From positions 496,001 to 560,000 of the forward strand of contig CBDDIB010000002.1 of the NCBI GenBank assembly GCA_965228695.1: a stretch of 64,000 nucleotides of DNA, in the 5' to 3' direction. Below, piece after piece: positions 44,994 to 53,290 of this stretch. The translations under genes were made by a program, and so were the position numbers. Position 1 is the first letter of the stretch, and every line of letters starts with the position of its first letter. The notes beneath the pieces were generated by a model. That model was given only the letters and a program-made list of their open reading frames with translations, did no database searches and had not been told where the DNA came from. The DNA comes from JAJFJD01 sp965228695. Its GTDB lineage: Bacteria > Pseudomonadota > Alphaproteobacteria > UBA8366.

Positions 44994-45707
44994 TCATCGC
45001 GCCGCCATAAGGTCCGACAGCGATTCGCGGGCGATGCCATTCTCATCGAAGTTCGACGGCGACAGCCAGCCCTCGAAGATCTCGCGCAACACGGGCCATT
45101 CCTCGCCGAGGATCGAGTACCACGCCGAGTCCCGGTTCCGGCCCTTGACGATCGCATGATTGTAGAAGATTCCTTCGAACCGGAACCCCAACCGCTTGGC
45201 CGCGTTGCGGGAGTTCCGGTTCAACGCGTTGCATTTCCATTCCATGCGCCGGTAGCCGAGATCGTCCATTGCATGGCGCAGCAGCAGATACATCGCCTCG
45301 GTCGCAGCCCGCGTCCGCCGGAGGCGGGCACCGAACCAGATCGACCCGATCTCGATCACGCCGTGCTGCGCCTGAATGCTGAGATAGCTGGCCTCGCCGC
45401 AAACGGCCTCACCGTCGAGCGGATGGATCGCGTAGGCGACGCGGCCCAGCTCCGCGGATTGCTGCCGCAGGGCGGCCCTGTAGGCGTCCTCATCCGTCCA
45501 GGGGCCGACCTTCATGTAGTCCCAGATATGCCGCGCGTCTTCCGTGTCGTGCGACGCGGCGTACAGGTCGGCCGCGTGCCGGGCCGCGTCGAGCGGAACG
45601 AGTTCGACATAGCGTCCGGCAAGGGTTTGGCGCGCCGGAACCAAAGCGGACGGCAGCGGCGAGACGATGTCGCCCGATACGGCCCGCGGATAGATTTCTT
45701 CGGTCAT
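44994..45707 (-). CDS. GNAT acetyltransferase, RimJ/RimL type
   Basis: A 237-residue GNAT protein. TLAGRYVELVPLDAARHAADL is the usual N-terminal strand-helix of RimJ/RimL-like enzymes; GVIEIGSIWFGARLRRTRAATEAMYLLLRHAMDDLGYRRMEW is here the acetyl-CoA-binding strand and helix, seen as IWFGARLRRTRAATEA, and CNALNRNSRNAAKRLGF is the conserved motif B. It matches the many putative N-terminal or small-molecule acetyltransferases of this group. Substrate unknown. No operon partner; upstream lies a 292-base gap shared with the divergent PNPOx-like gene. Confidence 0.88.
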   Translation of the reverse strand: MTEEIYPRAVSGDIVSPLPSALVPARQTLAGRYVELVPLDAARHAADLYAASHDTEDARHIWDYMKVGPWTDEDAYRAALRQQSAELGRVAYAIHPLDGEAVCGEASYLSIQAQHGVIEIGSIWFGARLRRTRAATEAMYLLLRHAMDDLGYRRMEWKCNALNRNSRNAAKRLGFRFEGIFYNHAIVKGRNRDSAWYSILGEEWPVLREIFEGWLSPSNFDENGIARESLSDLMAAR

Positions 45708-45815
45708 TGTTTCATTTCTTTGTTGGCGCGCCCGGACGCGGTGTGATCACCCGGGCACGCGTTAAAGTCGCTGGAACATCTATCTCGCATTCGATTGGTT
45801 CCTATCAAAGTGCCA

Positions 45816-45835
45816 ATATCGGTATTTATATCGGT
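45816..45835. repeat. Tandem ATATCGGT words
   Basis: ATATCGGT occurs at 45816-45823 and 45828-45835, twelve bases apart, in the divergent gap between the GNAT and PNPOx-like genes. It may be a regulator site; nothing else is seen in that gap. Confidence 0.25.
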
Positions 45836-45999
45836 CCAATCATTCAGAGCCGAATCGTAAATGCCGAGGCGAATTGGACCCGTGGGACACGGTCAAGTTG
45901 GCCCTTTCGATCAAGGTACGATCGATCGACAGTCCCGAAAGACCGGCGTCAGAGCCCGGATTCATCCGGACCCTGACCCAAACCCAAAGGAGCCCCGCC

Positions 46000-46446
46000 A
46001 TGCTCACCGCCGAAATGAAACAATTGATATCCGATCACACCGCGGGATCGGTCGCGACGATCAACGATGACGGGACACCGTCGGTCTCGCCGAAGGCGAC
46101 CTTCATCATCCTGGACGACACCACCATCGCCTTCGGCAACATCCGGTCGCCCGGCACCGTCGCAAACCTGAAGGCCCGGCCGGCGGTCGAGGTCAGTTTT
46201 CTGGATGTCATCCTGCGGCGCGCCGTCCGCGTGACCGGCACCGGCGCGCTCGTCCGCCGCGACGATGCCGACGCCGCGATGGCCGACCGGTTCACGGAAA
46301 AATACGCCGATCTCGTCGACCGCATGCATGGGTTCGTCGTCATTTCGATCAGTGCGGCGGAGTACATCCTGTCGCCGGCCTACGACCGCGGCGAAACCGA
46401 AGAGACTTTGCGCGAGACGTTCCGCGGCCGCTACGCCAGCCTTTAG
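46000..46446 (+). CDS. Pyridoxamine 5'-phosphate oxidase-like FMN-binding protein
   Basis: A 148-residue split-barrel flavoprotein. GSVATINDDGTPSVSPK (17-33), IAFGNIRSPGTVANLKARP and VEVSFLDVILRRAVRVTG are the strands and loops of the PNPOx-like family that bind FMN or a deazaflavin. It lacks the C-terminal residues of true PdxH, so it is unlikely to make pyridoxal phosphate; most such proteins have unknown or redox roles. ATG 46000 was chosen because AAGGAG stands seven bases upstream; an open frame upstream lacks a ribosome site. Convergent with the lyase gene. Confidence 0.87.
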   Translation: MLTAEMKQLISDHTAGSVATINDDGTPSVSPKATFIILDDTTIAFGNIRSPGTVANLKARPAVEVSFLDVILRRAVRVTGTGALVRRDDADAAMADRFTEKYADLVDRMHGFVVISISAAEYILSPAYDRGETEETLRETFRGRYASL

Positions 46447-46463
46447 AAGCCAGTATGCGCCGG

Positions 46464-47825
46464 CTAATCCGCGGTGGATTTCCCGGCGGCCGCCAGCACG
46501 GCGTCCACGATCTCCGGTGCGGCGCCGACATAGGTTTCGGGATCGGCCAGTCGCCCGATCTCGGCTTCGTCCAGGACCGCCCGCACATCGGCCATGCCGG
46601 TCAGGGTTTCGCCGAGCGGCCGTCCCGAGGACCGGCATTGCGCCACCGCGGCGTCGATCAAACGCCGCGCCTCGAACTTGCTGATCCTGGCCGCGAGCGC
46701 CAGCGTGAAGCGTTCCGCCAGGGCCATCCCCGTCATGTCAACATTCGCCCGCATCCGCTCGGACTCCACTTCCAACCGGTCGACCAGATCGATCGACCAG
46801 GCGAGCGCGCCCGACGTAAGCAGAAAGGTCTCCGGCAGGAGCATCCATTCGCTGATATAGGTGCCGCCGCAGCGGTCGTGGTCCTGTCCCATGACCTCGA
46901 CCATGCCCATCGCGCGGTGCCGCCCGAGCCGGGCCACCGCTTCGGCGAACTCCGCCGCCCGCGGGTTGCGCTTGTGCGCCATGCTGGTGCTGCGGCCGCG
47001 CCCCTGTTTTCCGGCCTCAGACAATTCGCCGATTTCGGTGCTGCTCAACATATTGATGTTCTGCGCGATGCGGGCGAGAGAGGCGCAAAGATTGCCGAGA
47101 TGCAGCGACAGTTCGGTGACCCCGTCGCGCGCGTTGTGCCAATTCGACTGGATATAGCCGAGCCCGAGCTCTTCGGCGACCAGGCGGCGGAATTCCATCC
47201 CGTCCGGCTGGAAGGACGCGAGCGTTCCGACCGCACCGCCGAATTGGACGACGAGAACGCGCTTTTTGGTTTCCCGCAGGCGTTCCTCGTGACGCAGCAG
47301 TTCCTCGATCCAGACCGCGACCTTGGCGCCGAACGTCTGCGGTTGGGCATGCAGGTTGTTGGTCCGGCCAATCATCACGGTGTCCCGGTGTTCGGCGGCC
47401 AGCGCCATCAGCATTTCGCGGAACCGCCCGACCTGGTCCAAGATCGCCTGCATCCCGTCACGGAGTTGCAGGACCTTTCCCGTATCCATGATGTCGTATG
47501 TCGTGATGCCGTAGTGGACCCAAACGTCGTGCCCGTCGCCGACCAGCTCGGCAAGTTGCCGCGCAATGCCGACGATCGGCCGGCCCACCTCCATCGTGTC
47601 CTCGTGCAGGCGGTCGAGATCGATCTTCGCGGCATCGAGGCAGCGGTCTATATCCGCGGCGGCCGCGGCGGGGATGATCCCCAGATTGCCCTGCGCCCGC
47701 GCGACGGCCTTTTCGGCGACGACGCACCGCTCGATGGTGCTCGCCTCATCGAAGATGGCTTCCATCTGCGGCGTGCTGAACATGTGCCGATAGGTCGTCC
47801 AGTCGAAGAGAGAAATGCCCGTCAT
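46464..47825 (-). CDS. Adenylosuccinate lyase/3-carboxymuconate cycloisomerase-superfamily protein
   Basis: A 453-residue member of the fumarase/aspartase superfamily. The three conserved blocks are present: VHYGITTYDIMDTG (C1), TNNLHAQPQTFG (C2) and the signature loop GRSTSMAHKRNP (C3), where the usual SSxMPxKxNP has Ala for Pro before His. Length and composition are closest to bacterial PurB-like or cycloisomerase-like proteins. It is not an aromatic-amino-acid ammonia-lyase, since no ASG prosthetic-group triad is present. No purine or protocatechuate genes are nearby, so substrate is open. ATG 47825 was chosen as it follows GAGG at nine bases. Confidence 0.85.
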   Translation of the reverse strand: MTGISLFDWTTYRHMFSTPQMEAIFDEASTIERCVVAEKAVARAQGNLGIIPAAAAADIDRCLDAAKIDLDRLHEDTMEVGRPIVGIARQLAELVGDGHDVWVHYGITTYDIMDTGKVLQLRDGMQAILDQVGRFREMLMALAAEHRDTVMIGRTNNLHAQPQTFGAKVAVWIEELLRHEERLRETKKRVLVVQFGGAVGTLASFQPDGMEFRRLVAEELGLGYIQSNWHNARDGVTELSLHLGNLCASLARIAQNINMLSSTEIGELSEAGKQGRGRSTSMAHKRNPRAAEFAEAVARLGRHRAMGMVEVMGQDHDRCGGTYISEWMLLPETFLLTSGALAWSIDLVDRLEVESERMRANVDMTGMALAERFTLALAARISKFEARRLIDAAVAQCRSSGRPLGETLTGMADVRAVLDEAEIGRLADPETYVGAAPEIVDAVLAAAGKSTAD

Positions 47826-47954
47826 CACGTGTGTCCTCATGCGGCGTTCCAGGCCGTGAAATGCCACGGCGACCGGGCCAATCCATACCGCATTGACGCA
47901 ATTTCAGGAAATAACCGGATGGGAACACGGCGCGAAACCCGCGCAACGGATGCG

Positions 47955-49748
47955 CTACGCTGCGTCGGTATCGGACCCGCTGAGAAGCATCCGCTTATAG
48001 ATATTCTCCATCGCGGTCTTTTGGATGCCGCGCGGCTGCGCCACGGTTTCGGCGACCGCCGGTCCGGAAACATGCTGGAATCCCATGCAGACCGCACACA
48101 TGGTCAGGCTCAGCGAATCGAAACCATGCCCATAGCATCGAAGGTCGCTGTCATTCGCCACTTCAATCAGATTTTCGAGAAAGGAGAGCTTTTCGGCTTC
48201 GGAGCTTTCGACGGCACTCACATCCAGGCCGACCGTGTGAACGCCCATTTTTGCGAGGTAGTGAAGGTTGTTCCGAATCTGCCGGAAACTTTCCGGCGTG
48301 TTGTCGATCCGAAGGAAGACCGCCCGGGAGAACCGCTCGATCTGTTTTACCACGTCACGCAGCTGCATGCTCCACGTATCCACGTGGGCGCCCCGAATCT
48401 CCCAGACCAACAAGTTTCTGTGCTCTTCGGGAATGTTCCAGCACAGTTCCAAAAATCGGTTCCGGTTGAACGGCCGTTTAAAGGTCGAAAAATGGACCGG
48501 TACGCCCACAACATTCATGCGGCCCTGCGACGCGGCAATTCGAAGGTCCTCGCGAGCCCGGTACAGCACGAGCCGATCCACCACGGCGAGGAAATCCTCG
48601 TCTAGAAATTGCGCACCGCCCGCGGGATAAAGCGGCGTGCCATTGGAATCGCTGATGCTCGCCTCGCACAGATAGATCCCTACCTTCTCGCTCTCGGAAT
48701 GCCAGATCGGAAGATAGGTGTACTCCACATTCGGTGGCTCGTCGGTATCCGGGAAAGAGTTCTGAGACTCCGACTCGAGACTTGTCAAATCAGAAAGTTG
48801 ACGATCCGCCTGCGCCTTCAGTTTTTCGATCTGTGCCAACGCGGCGTCCCTATTCTCGGCCTCGGCCGAGGTCAGCGCGCTATCCTCGGGATCAGCCGAG
48901 TGCGGTATCTCCGACCATCGGCTTATCAAGGTTTTTTCAAGTACCTTAAGCTGATTGACCAGGGTGCGAACGCGATCGATCTTCATCGCCATCGGCTCGT
49001 CTGGCCGCGCGGCCGTTTCGTACGTCCTCAGATGTTCGTCCACATTACCCAGAAGCGCCGCAACCTCCTCGGGGGTCAGCGCGCTTTTGCCGGGAAATTC
49101 TTCGGTCTCCCCCTCCGGATCGGGATCGGGATCCGGCTGCTGCGCTTGGGCGTCGTCGAGGATCTGCATCAAGGCGTTCATGCTATCCAACGCCTCGACG
49201 GCGAGCTCGCCATCGGCCTGGGCGACGACCGACTTGACGCCGAGCTTATCCAAATCCTTTGCCTCGTCGGCGCCGAGAAGCTTTTCCAAGATTTGCTCGG
49301 ATAGGATCGCGACTTTCAAGCGAGCCTCGGTCTCGGGACAGTCGCCAAAGACGATGACATAGGAATCGTCATCCACCCGGGTGAAAAAATCGCGCGAACT
49401 GAGCCGGTTGCCGAGCTCCGTCTTGATCACGTTATGGATGTGATCCGACATCTTGTCCCACCGGTCGCCCATCGTCTCGCGAATCTTGTCGAGATTGATC
49501 AGGTGAACTTTGCCGGTGACCACACTGTCGGCAGACTCGCGTTTCGATGCAAGCGCCTTCAGTTTCGTCTCGAAAGCCTGCCGGTTGCGGTTGAACTGCG
49601 TTCCGGATTTGGCAGGGCGGTCGGGAGAGGGAGCGGCGGGCTGCGGATCTTTTTTCGACGGGTCCGCCGGTTTCACCGCCTCCGCCTTCTTGCGGCGGCC
49701 GAAGACGGAAAACAACTGATCCAAATAGCCTGAATCGCGGTCGCTCAT
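47955..49748 (-). CDS. Signalling protein with degenerate GGDEF-like and EAL-like domains
   Basis: A 597-residue soluble protein. After a Pro/Lys-rich N-terminus (25-50), residues about 75-165 read like a GGDEF fold without the catalytic motif: LSSRDFFTRVDDDSYVIVF, then CPETEARLKVAILSEQIL, where GGDEF proteins have the F-x-R-x-GGDEF strand and the EA..K helix. An acidic, Pro-Asp linker follows, then coiled regions. Residues about 345-580 resemble an EAL barrel lacking the EAL and metal residues (VWEIRGAHVDTW, VFLRIDN, VGLDVSAVES, GHGFDSLSLTM). It is therefore probably a c-di-GMP-related scaffold or sensor rather than an enzyme. It overlaps the CheY-like gene by one base (TGATG). The domain reading is from pattern only. 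Confidence 0.6.
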   Translation of the reverse strand: MSDRDSGYLDQLFSVFGRRKKAEAVKPADPSKKDPQPAAPSPDRPAKSGTQFNRNRQAFETKLKALASKRESADSVVTGKVHLINLDKIRETMGDRWDKMSDHIHNVIKTELGNRLSSRDFFTRVDDDSYVIVFGDCPETEARLKVAILSEQILEKLLGADEAKDLDKLGVKSVVAQADGELAVEALDSMNALMQILDDAQAQQPDPDPDPEGETEEFPGKSALTPEEVAALLGNVDEHLRTYETAARPDEPMAMKIDRVRTLVNQLKVLEKTLISRWSEIPHSADPEDSALTSAEAENRDAALAQIEKLKAQADRQLSDLTSLESESQNSFPDTDEPPNVEYTYLPIWHSESEKVGIYLCEASISDSNGTPLYPAGGAQFLDEDFLAVVDRLVLYRAREDLRIAASQGRMNVVGVPVHFSTFKRPFNRNRFLELCWNIPEEHRNLLVWEIRGAHVDTWSMQLRDVVKQIERFSRAVFLRIDNTPESFRQIRNNLHYLAKMGVHTVGLDVSAVESSEAEKLSFLENLIEVANDSDLRCYGHGFDSLSLTMCAVCMGFQHVSGPAVAETVAQPRGIQKTAMENIYKRMLLSGSDTDAA

Positions 49749-50149
49749 CAGCCCGAACTATCCGCGCTTTTCGGTTCGCCGGACGGCGCTTCCGAAATGT
49801 CCCGCACGGCGTTCAGCAGATCGTCTTGCTCCAGGGGTTTCGTCAACACCCGGTGAGCCCCCGCCTTGCGCGCGATCTTGAGCGGGTCGAAATTGTTCAT
49901 TCGCCCGCCCCCGGACATCGCGATGATCCGGACATGCGGATACTGGAATCGAATGTCGAAAATCGTCTCGACGCCTTCTTTCTCCGGCATCAGGATATCG
50001 GTGATGACGAGGTCGACCTTCTCCGTCTCGAGGATCTTTAGGCCCTCGCTGCCGTTCGTTGCCGTTAGTACCTCGTGCCCGCTCTCGCGAAGAATCGTTT
50101 GAACGATCTCCCGGATCATATCCTCGTCGTCGATTACCAATATGCGCAT
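49748..50149 (-). CDS. Single-domain (CheY-like) response regulator
   Basis: A 133-residue receiver domain: acidic pair in VIDDEDM, phosphorylated Asp51 (VITDILMPEKEG), conserved Ser in IAMSGGG and Lys in LTKPLEQDD, then a short Ser-rich tail. No output domain, so it acts through protein contacts. It is downstream of the CHASE hybrid kinase gene on the same strand (224-base gap with a CtrA box) and overlaps the degenerate GGDEF/EAL-like gene, which is the most likely partner. Confidence 0.93.
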   Translation of the reverse strand: MRILVIDDEDMIREIVQTILRESGHEVLTATNGSEGLKILETEKVDLVITDILMPEKEGVETIFDIRFQYPHVRIIAMSGGGRMNNFDPLKIARKAGAHRVLTKPLEQDDLLNAVRDISEAPSGEPKSADSSG

Positions 50150-50274
50150 TTCCGGTCCGAAACGTTGTACTCAAAAACTTGTTTCACGGTCGATTTGCAC
50201 CTTCCACAGCGGCCTGTGGGAATTGAACCATTACGACCAAAATTCTATTCAAGATCGAATTTAACAAAGAGCCC

Positions 50275-50290
50275 TTAACCGCCCCTTAAC
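50275..50290 (-). promoter_or_regulatory. CtrA box (TTAA-N7-TTAAC)
   Basis: TTAACCGCCCCTTAAC is an exact match to the full CtrA consensus TTAA-N7-TTAAC. It lies 126 bases before the response regulator start in the gap after the hybrid kinase gene. CtrA is the master cell-cycle or motility regulator of alphaproteobacteria, so the regulator and the GGDEF/EAL-like gene are probably under CtrA control. Confidence 0.6.
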
Positions 50291-50373
50291 GGTAAAACAG
50301 TGGGCGTCTCGGCGGGTTTCCAATATCGGATTGAAATCATTCAACGATCGGCGAGAAAAGCGTGGACGCGCGC

Positions 50374-52980
50374 TCAACCGTCCAATGTGGATCGAATTTT
50401 CCGCGCCAGCGTGGCCGGCACATACGGTTTCGGTAGCAATTCGCCCAACAGTTCGCCCGGCGGTCCGCCCAATGCCGCCTTCTCGCTGTTGCCCGACGTA
50501 TAGAGTATCTTGAGATCCCGCCGGTACTGCCGCGCTTCCACCGCCAGCTCGAATCCGCTCATGCCACCGGGCATGACGACATCGGTGAATAGCAGGTCCA
50601 CGTCCGAATTGTCGTGCAGCACGCTCAGGGCGTTTCGGCCGTCGCTCGCCTCGAGCACGTCGTAACCCAGGCTGTCGAGAACCGATACGGCGATGTTCCG
50701 CACGAAGGCCTCGTCCTCGACGACCAGCACTTTTTCGCGGCCGGACGGATAATCCTCGTCGCCGATGTCTTTAGCGGGCTGCTCGGCATCATCGGGGGCG
50801 GCCTTGGGTAGATAAACGCGAAACGTGGTGCCGCGTCCGATCTCGCTTTCGACGTCGATATATCCGCCGGATTGTTTCACGAAACCGTACACCATACTCA
50901 GTCCCAAGCCGGTGCCCTTGCCCACGTCCTTGGTCGTATAGAACGGTTCGAACAGTTTCCCCAAATGTTCCTTCGCGATACCGATGCCGGTATCCGAGAT
51001 GGCGATCATGACATATTCGCCCGGTATGAGATGGGTGACGCCATGGATACTGCCTTTGTTAAGGACGACATTCGCCGTTTCGATGAGCAGCGAGCCGCCG
51101 TCCGGCATCGCATCCCGTGCATTGATAGACAAATTGACGATCACGCTTTCGAGCTGGCTTGCATCCACGAAGGCATGATCAAGATCGCCGGTTACGCTAA
51201 TTTCGATCTCGATCGTCTCACCGAGTGTCCGTTCGAGCATTTCCGCCACCTGACCGATAAGCTCGTTGATATCCGTTGCCTTCGCTTCCAGCACCTGCCG
51301 CCGGCTAAACGCCAGCATGTGTTGGATCGACTTGGCGCCGCGACGGGCGCTGTCAGAAATGGCCTTGGCACGCTTATGCGATTCTTCGTCGTCGTTTACG
51401 CGGCGCTCGAGGAGCTGCGAATTGCCCAAAATGACCGTCAAAAGATTGTTGAAGTCATGCGCCACGCCGCCGGTAAGCTGCCCGATTGCTTCCATCTTTT
51501 GCGCATAGTGCAGTTGCTTTTCCGCTTCCTTGCGGTCTGTGAGGTCCAGGAGCTGGGAAATAAAATGAAGCGGGTTATTCTCGTCGTCGCGGACGAGCGC
51601 CACGCTCAACAAAACGGGAATCTCGCTGCCGTCCTTGCGGATATAGCGCTTCTCCATTTGGTACGACGCGATCTCGCCGTCCAACATGCACCGGACGTTT
51701 TCCAGATCGGCCTCCAAGTCGTCCGGATGGGTCACCGCAGCAAAATCGGTTTTGAGAAGCTCCGCCGCGTCGTATCCGAGAAATCCGCACAAAGCACGGT
51801 TGACCATCAACCATCGGCCGTCGAGCCCCACCAGGGCCATTCCGTGAGGCGCGGTCTCGAACGCGCCTCGGAACCGCGATTCGCTTCGACGCAACGCGTT
51901 TGCCGTCTCATGGGCAATCCGAAGCGCATCCGCGCGCGTATTCATCAAGGACCACAACGCGCCGCCCAACAGAACGGAAATTACGATCCCCGCAACCAGG
52001 TAGTACCATTTCTCACCGTGATTAAGCCGGGCTTGGAAAGCAGGCAGACTCGCCATCTTGAGCGTCCACACTTGCCCGCCGACATGCATTTGAACCGTGC
52101 GGGTATAGCGCGGCGCCGGTGCCGGCATACCGCTTGCGAATGTAAGCGAGTCTTCCGATATCTCCGTGCCGTCGTAGATCTGGAGCATGAGGTCCATTTC
52201 GTCTTCGCCCAGGATACGCTGCATCAGATTGTTCATGCGAAACGGACTGAAAACGAAGCCCAGAAGCGCCGCGCGGCGATCCGCCACCGTCGTTGTCGGC
52301 ATGCCCTCGCGATAGAGCGGAAGATACATTATGAAGCCGGACTGCGCGTCGGCTTCGGTCTCGGATACCAACGTGATCTTTCCTGTTATCGCGGAAGCTC
52401 CCGTGTCCCTGGCTCGGGCAATGGCGGTCCGCCGAACCGGCTCCGACATCATGTCATGTCCGAAAGCCCGGCGATTCCAACGGTCGAACGGCTCCAGATA
52501 GAGAATGGGCGCAAATTCCGGGCGATCGCCTTTCGGCCAAATCGCAAACTCCGGGAACCCTTCCGCCTGAACCTGTCGGATGAGATCGTCTTTCTCTTCC
52601 TCGGACACGAGCTTCGTGAAGCCGAGCCCTTGTAGTCCGGGATAGTTTTTCGAGAGGTGCAAACCATAGACATAGTCGCGCCATTCCTCGCGGTCGACCG
52701 CCTGTCTTGCATTGAAAAAGGCGACGGCGCCCCGCAGGACCGGTTCATAGGTGGCCATGCGCGTGGTGATCGCCGCGACCACCCGATGTGTTCGGGTCTT
52801 GAAGCGATCCTCGGCGCTGGCAAGATTCGACGCCTCGATAATGTTCGAGACATAGACCGTCAACCCGAGTCCCAACGCGAAGGCCAGCGCAGGAATGATT
52901 CGGCTAAGGCGTCGCCACAAAAGGCGGTTGGATGCGGTCGTCGCACCGGGTTCGGATTTGCTGCTTGGTATTGGCGACAT
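50374..52980 (-). CDS. CHASE-domain hybrid histidine kinase
   Basis: An 868-residue membrane kinase. Helix near 29-48 (IIPALAFALGLGLTVYVSNI), periplasmic CHASE domain about 60-310 (VAAITTRMATYEPVLRGAVAF, then YPGLQGLGFTKLV), second helix near 322-342, PAS domain about 365-480 (FETAPHGMALVGLDGRWLMVN), HisKA of the GGVAHDFNNLLTVILGN type (His about 510), ATPase domain (DTGIGIAKEHLGKLFEPFYTT, GTGLGLSMVYGFVKQSGG) and a C-terminal receiver (LLFTDVVMPGGMSG). CHASE domains sense small extracellular ligands such as cytokinin-like compounds or short peptides. The first gene of a probable signalling operon with the CheY-like regulator. Confidence 0.93.
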   Translation of the reverse strand: MSPIPSSKSEPGATTASNRLLWRRLSRIIPALAFALGLGLTVYVSNIIEASNLASAEDRFKTRTHRVVAAITTRMATYEPVLRGAVAFFNARQAVDREEWRDYVYGLHLSKNYPGLQGLGFTKLVSEEEKDDLIRQVQAEGFPEFAIWPKGDRPEFAPILYLEPFDRWNRRAFGHDMMSEPVRRTAIARARDTGASAITGKITLVSETEADAQSGFIMYLPLYREGMPTTTVADRRAALLGFVFSPFRMNNLMQRILGEDEMDLMLQIYDGTEISEDSLTFASGMPAPAPRYTRTVQMHVGGQVWTLKMASLPAFQARLNHGEKWYYLVAGIVISVLLGGALWSLMNTRADALRIAHETANALRRSESRFRGAFETAPHGMALVGLDGRWLMVNRALCGFLGYDAAELLKTDFAAVTHPDDLEADLENVRCMLDGEIASYQMEKRYIRKDGSEIPVLLSVALVRDDENNPLHFISQLLDLTDRKEAEKQLHYAQKMEAIGQLTGGVAHDFNNLLTVILGNSQLLERRVNDDEESHKRAKAISDSARRGAKSIQHMLAFSRRQVLEAKATDINELIGQVAEMLERTLGETIEIEISVTGDLDHAFVDASQLESVIVNLSINARDAMPDGGSLLIETANVVLNKGSIHGVTHLIPGEYVMIAISDTGIGIAKEHLGKLFEPFYTTKDVGKGTGLGLSMVYGFVKQSGGYIDVESEIGRGTTFRVYLPKAAPDDAEQPAKDIGDEDYPSGREKVLVVEDEAFVRNIAVSVLDSLGYDVLEASDGRNALSVLHDNSDVDLLFTDVVMPGGMSGFELAVEARQYRRDLKILYTSGNSEKAALGGPPGELLGELLPKPYVPATLARKIRSTLDG

Positions 52981-53290
52981 CGCGGTGAACCAATCGGTTC
53001 CTATCCGGTAGCGTCATGTGCCCGGCACAGGGATCGAGCAAGAAGTTAGGTCACTGCGCGCGCACCTATGAGTGTAATCGCTGAGTACGCGATCTATTTT
53101 AAGGTAATGCGCGGATCGTTAACTTATGCCTAACAGGGTGTTGGCGGCTGCAGCGCCGGCGCACCTTCGAATATGGCGTTTCGGCGCGTAGACCGGAAAT
53201 TTCCCATTTCCCGGAATGTGTGGCACCTTCTGAACGAGAGGTATGCAGGTCGCCCAAAGCCCCATTTCCAACGCGCAAAGGAGGCTTTCG
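52981..53290. other. Intergenic region between the CHASE kinase and selenoprotein genes
   Basis: This 310-base divergent gap should hold promoters for both the kinase and the selenoprotein operon. An inverted repeat at 53195-53211 and an excellent ribosome site (AAAGGAGG) before ATG 53291 are the only clear elements. I see no gene or tRNA. Confidence 0.6.
53195..53211. promoter_or_regulatory. Inverted repeat upstream of the selenoprotein operon
   Basis: GGAAAT-TTCCC-ATTTCC is a perfect six-base inverted repeat with a five-base spacer, flanked by CC and CGG. It lies 80 bases before the selenoprotein start and is a candidate operator. Confidence 0.4.

Noticed and set aside
46464..47825. The missing aromatic ammonia-lyase of the polyene pathway
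   Set aside because: It belongs to the fumarase/aspartase superfamily but lacks the Ala-Ser-Gly triad of the MIO cofactor and lies 33 kb from the cluster.
53211..53240. Sigma-54 promoter from a TGGCAC word upstream of the selenoprotein
   Set aside because: The -12 element lacks the GC at the required spacing.
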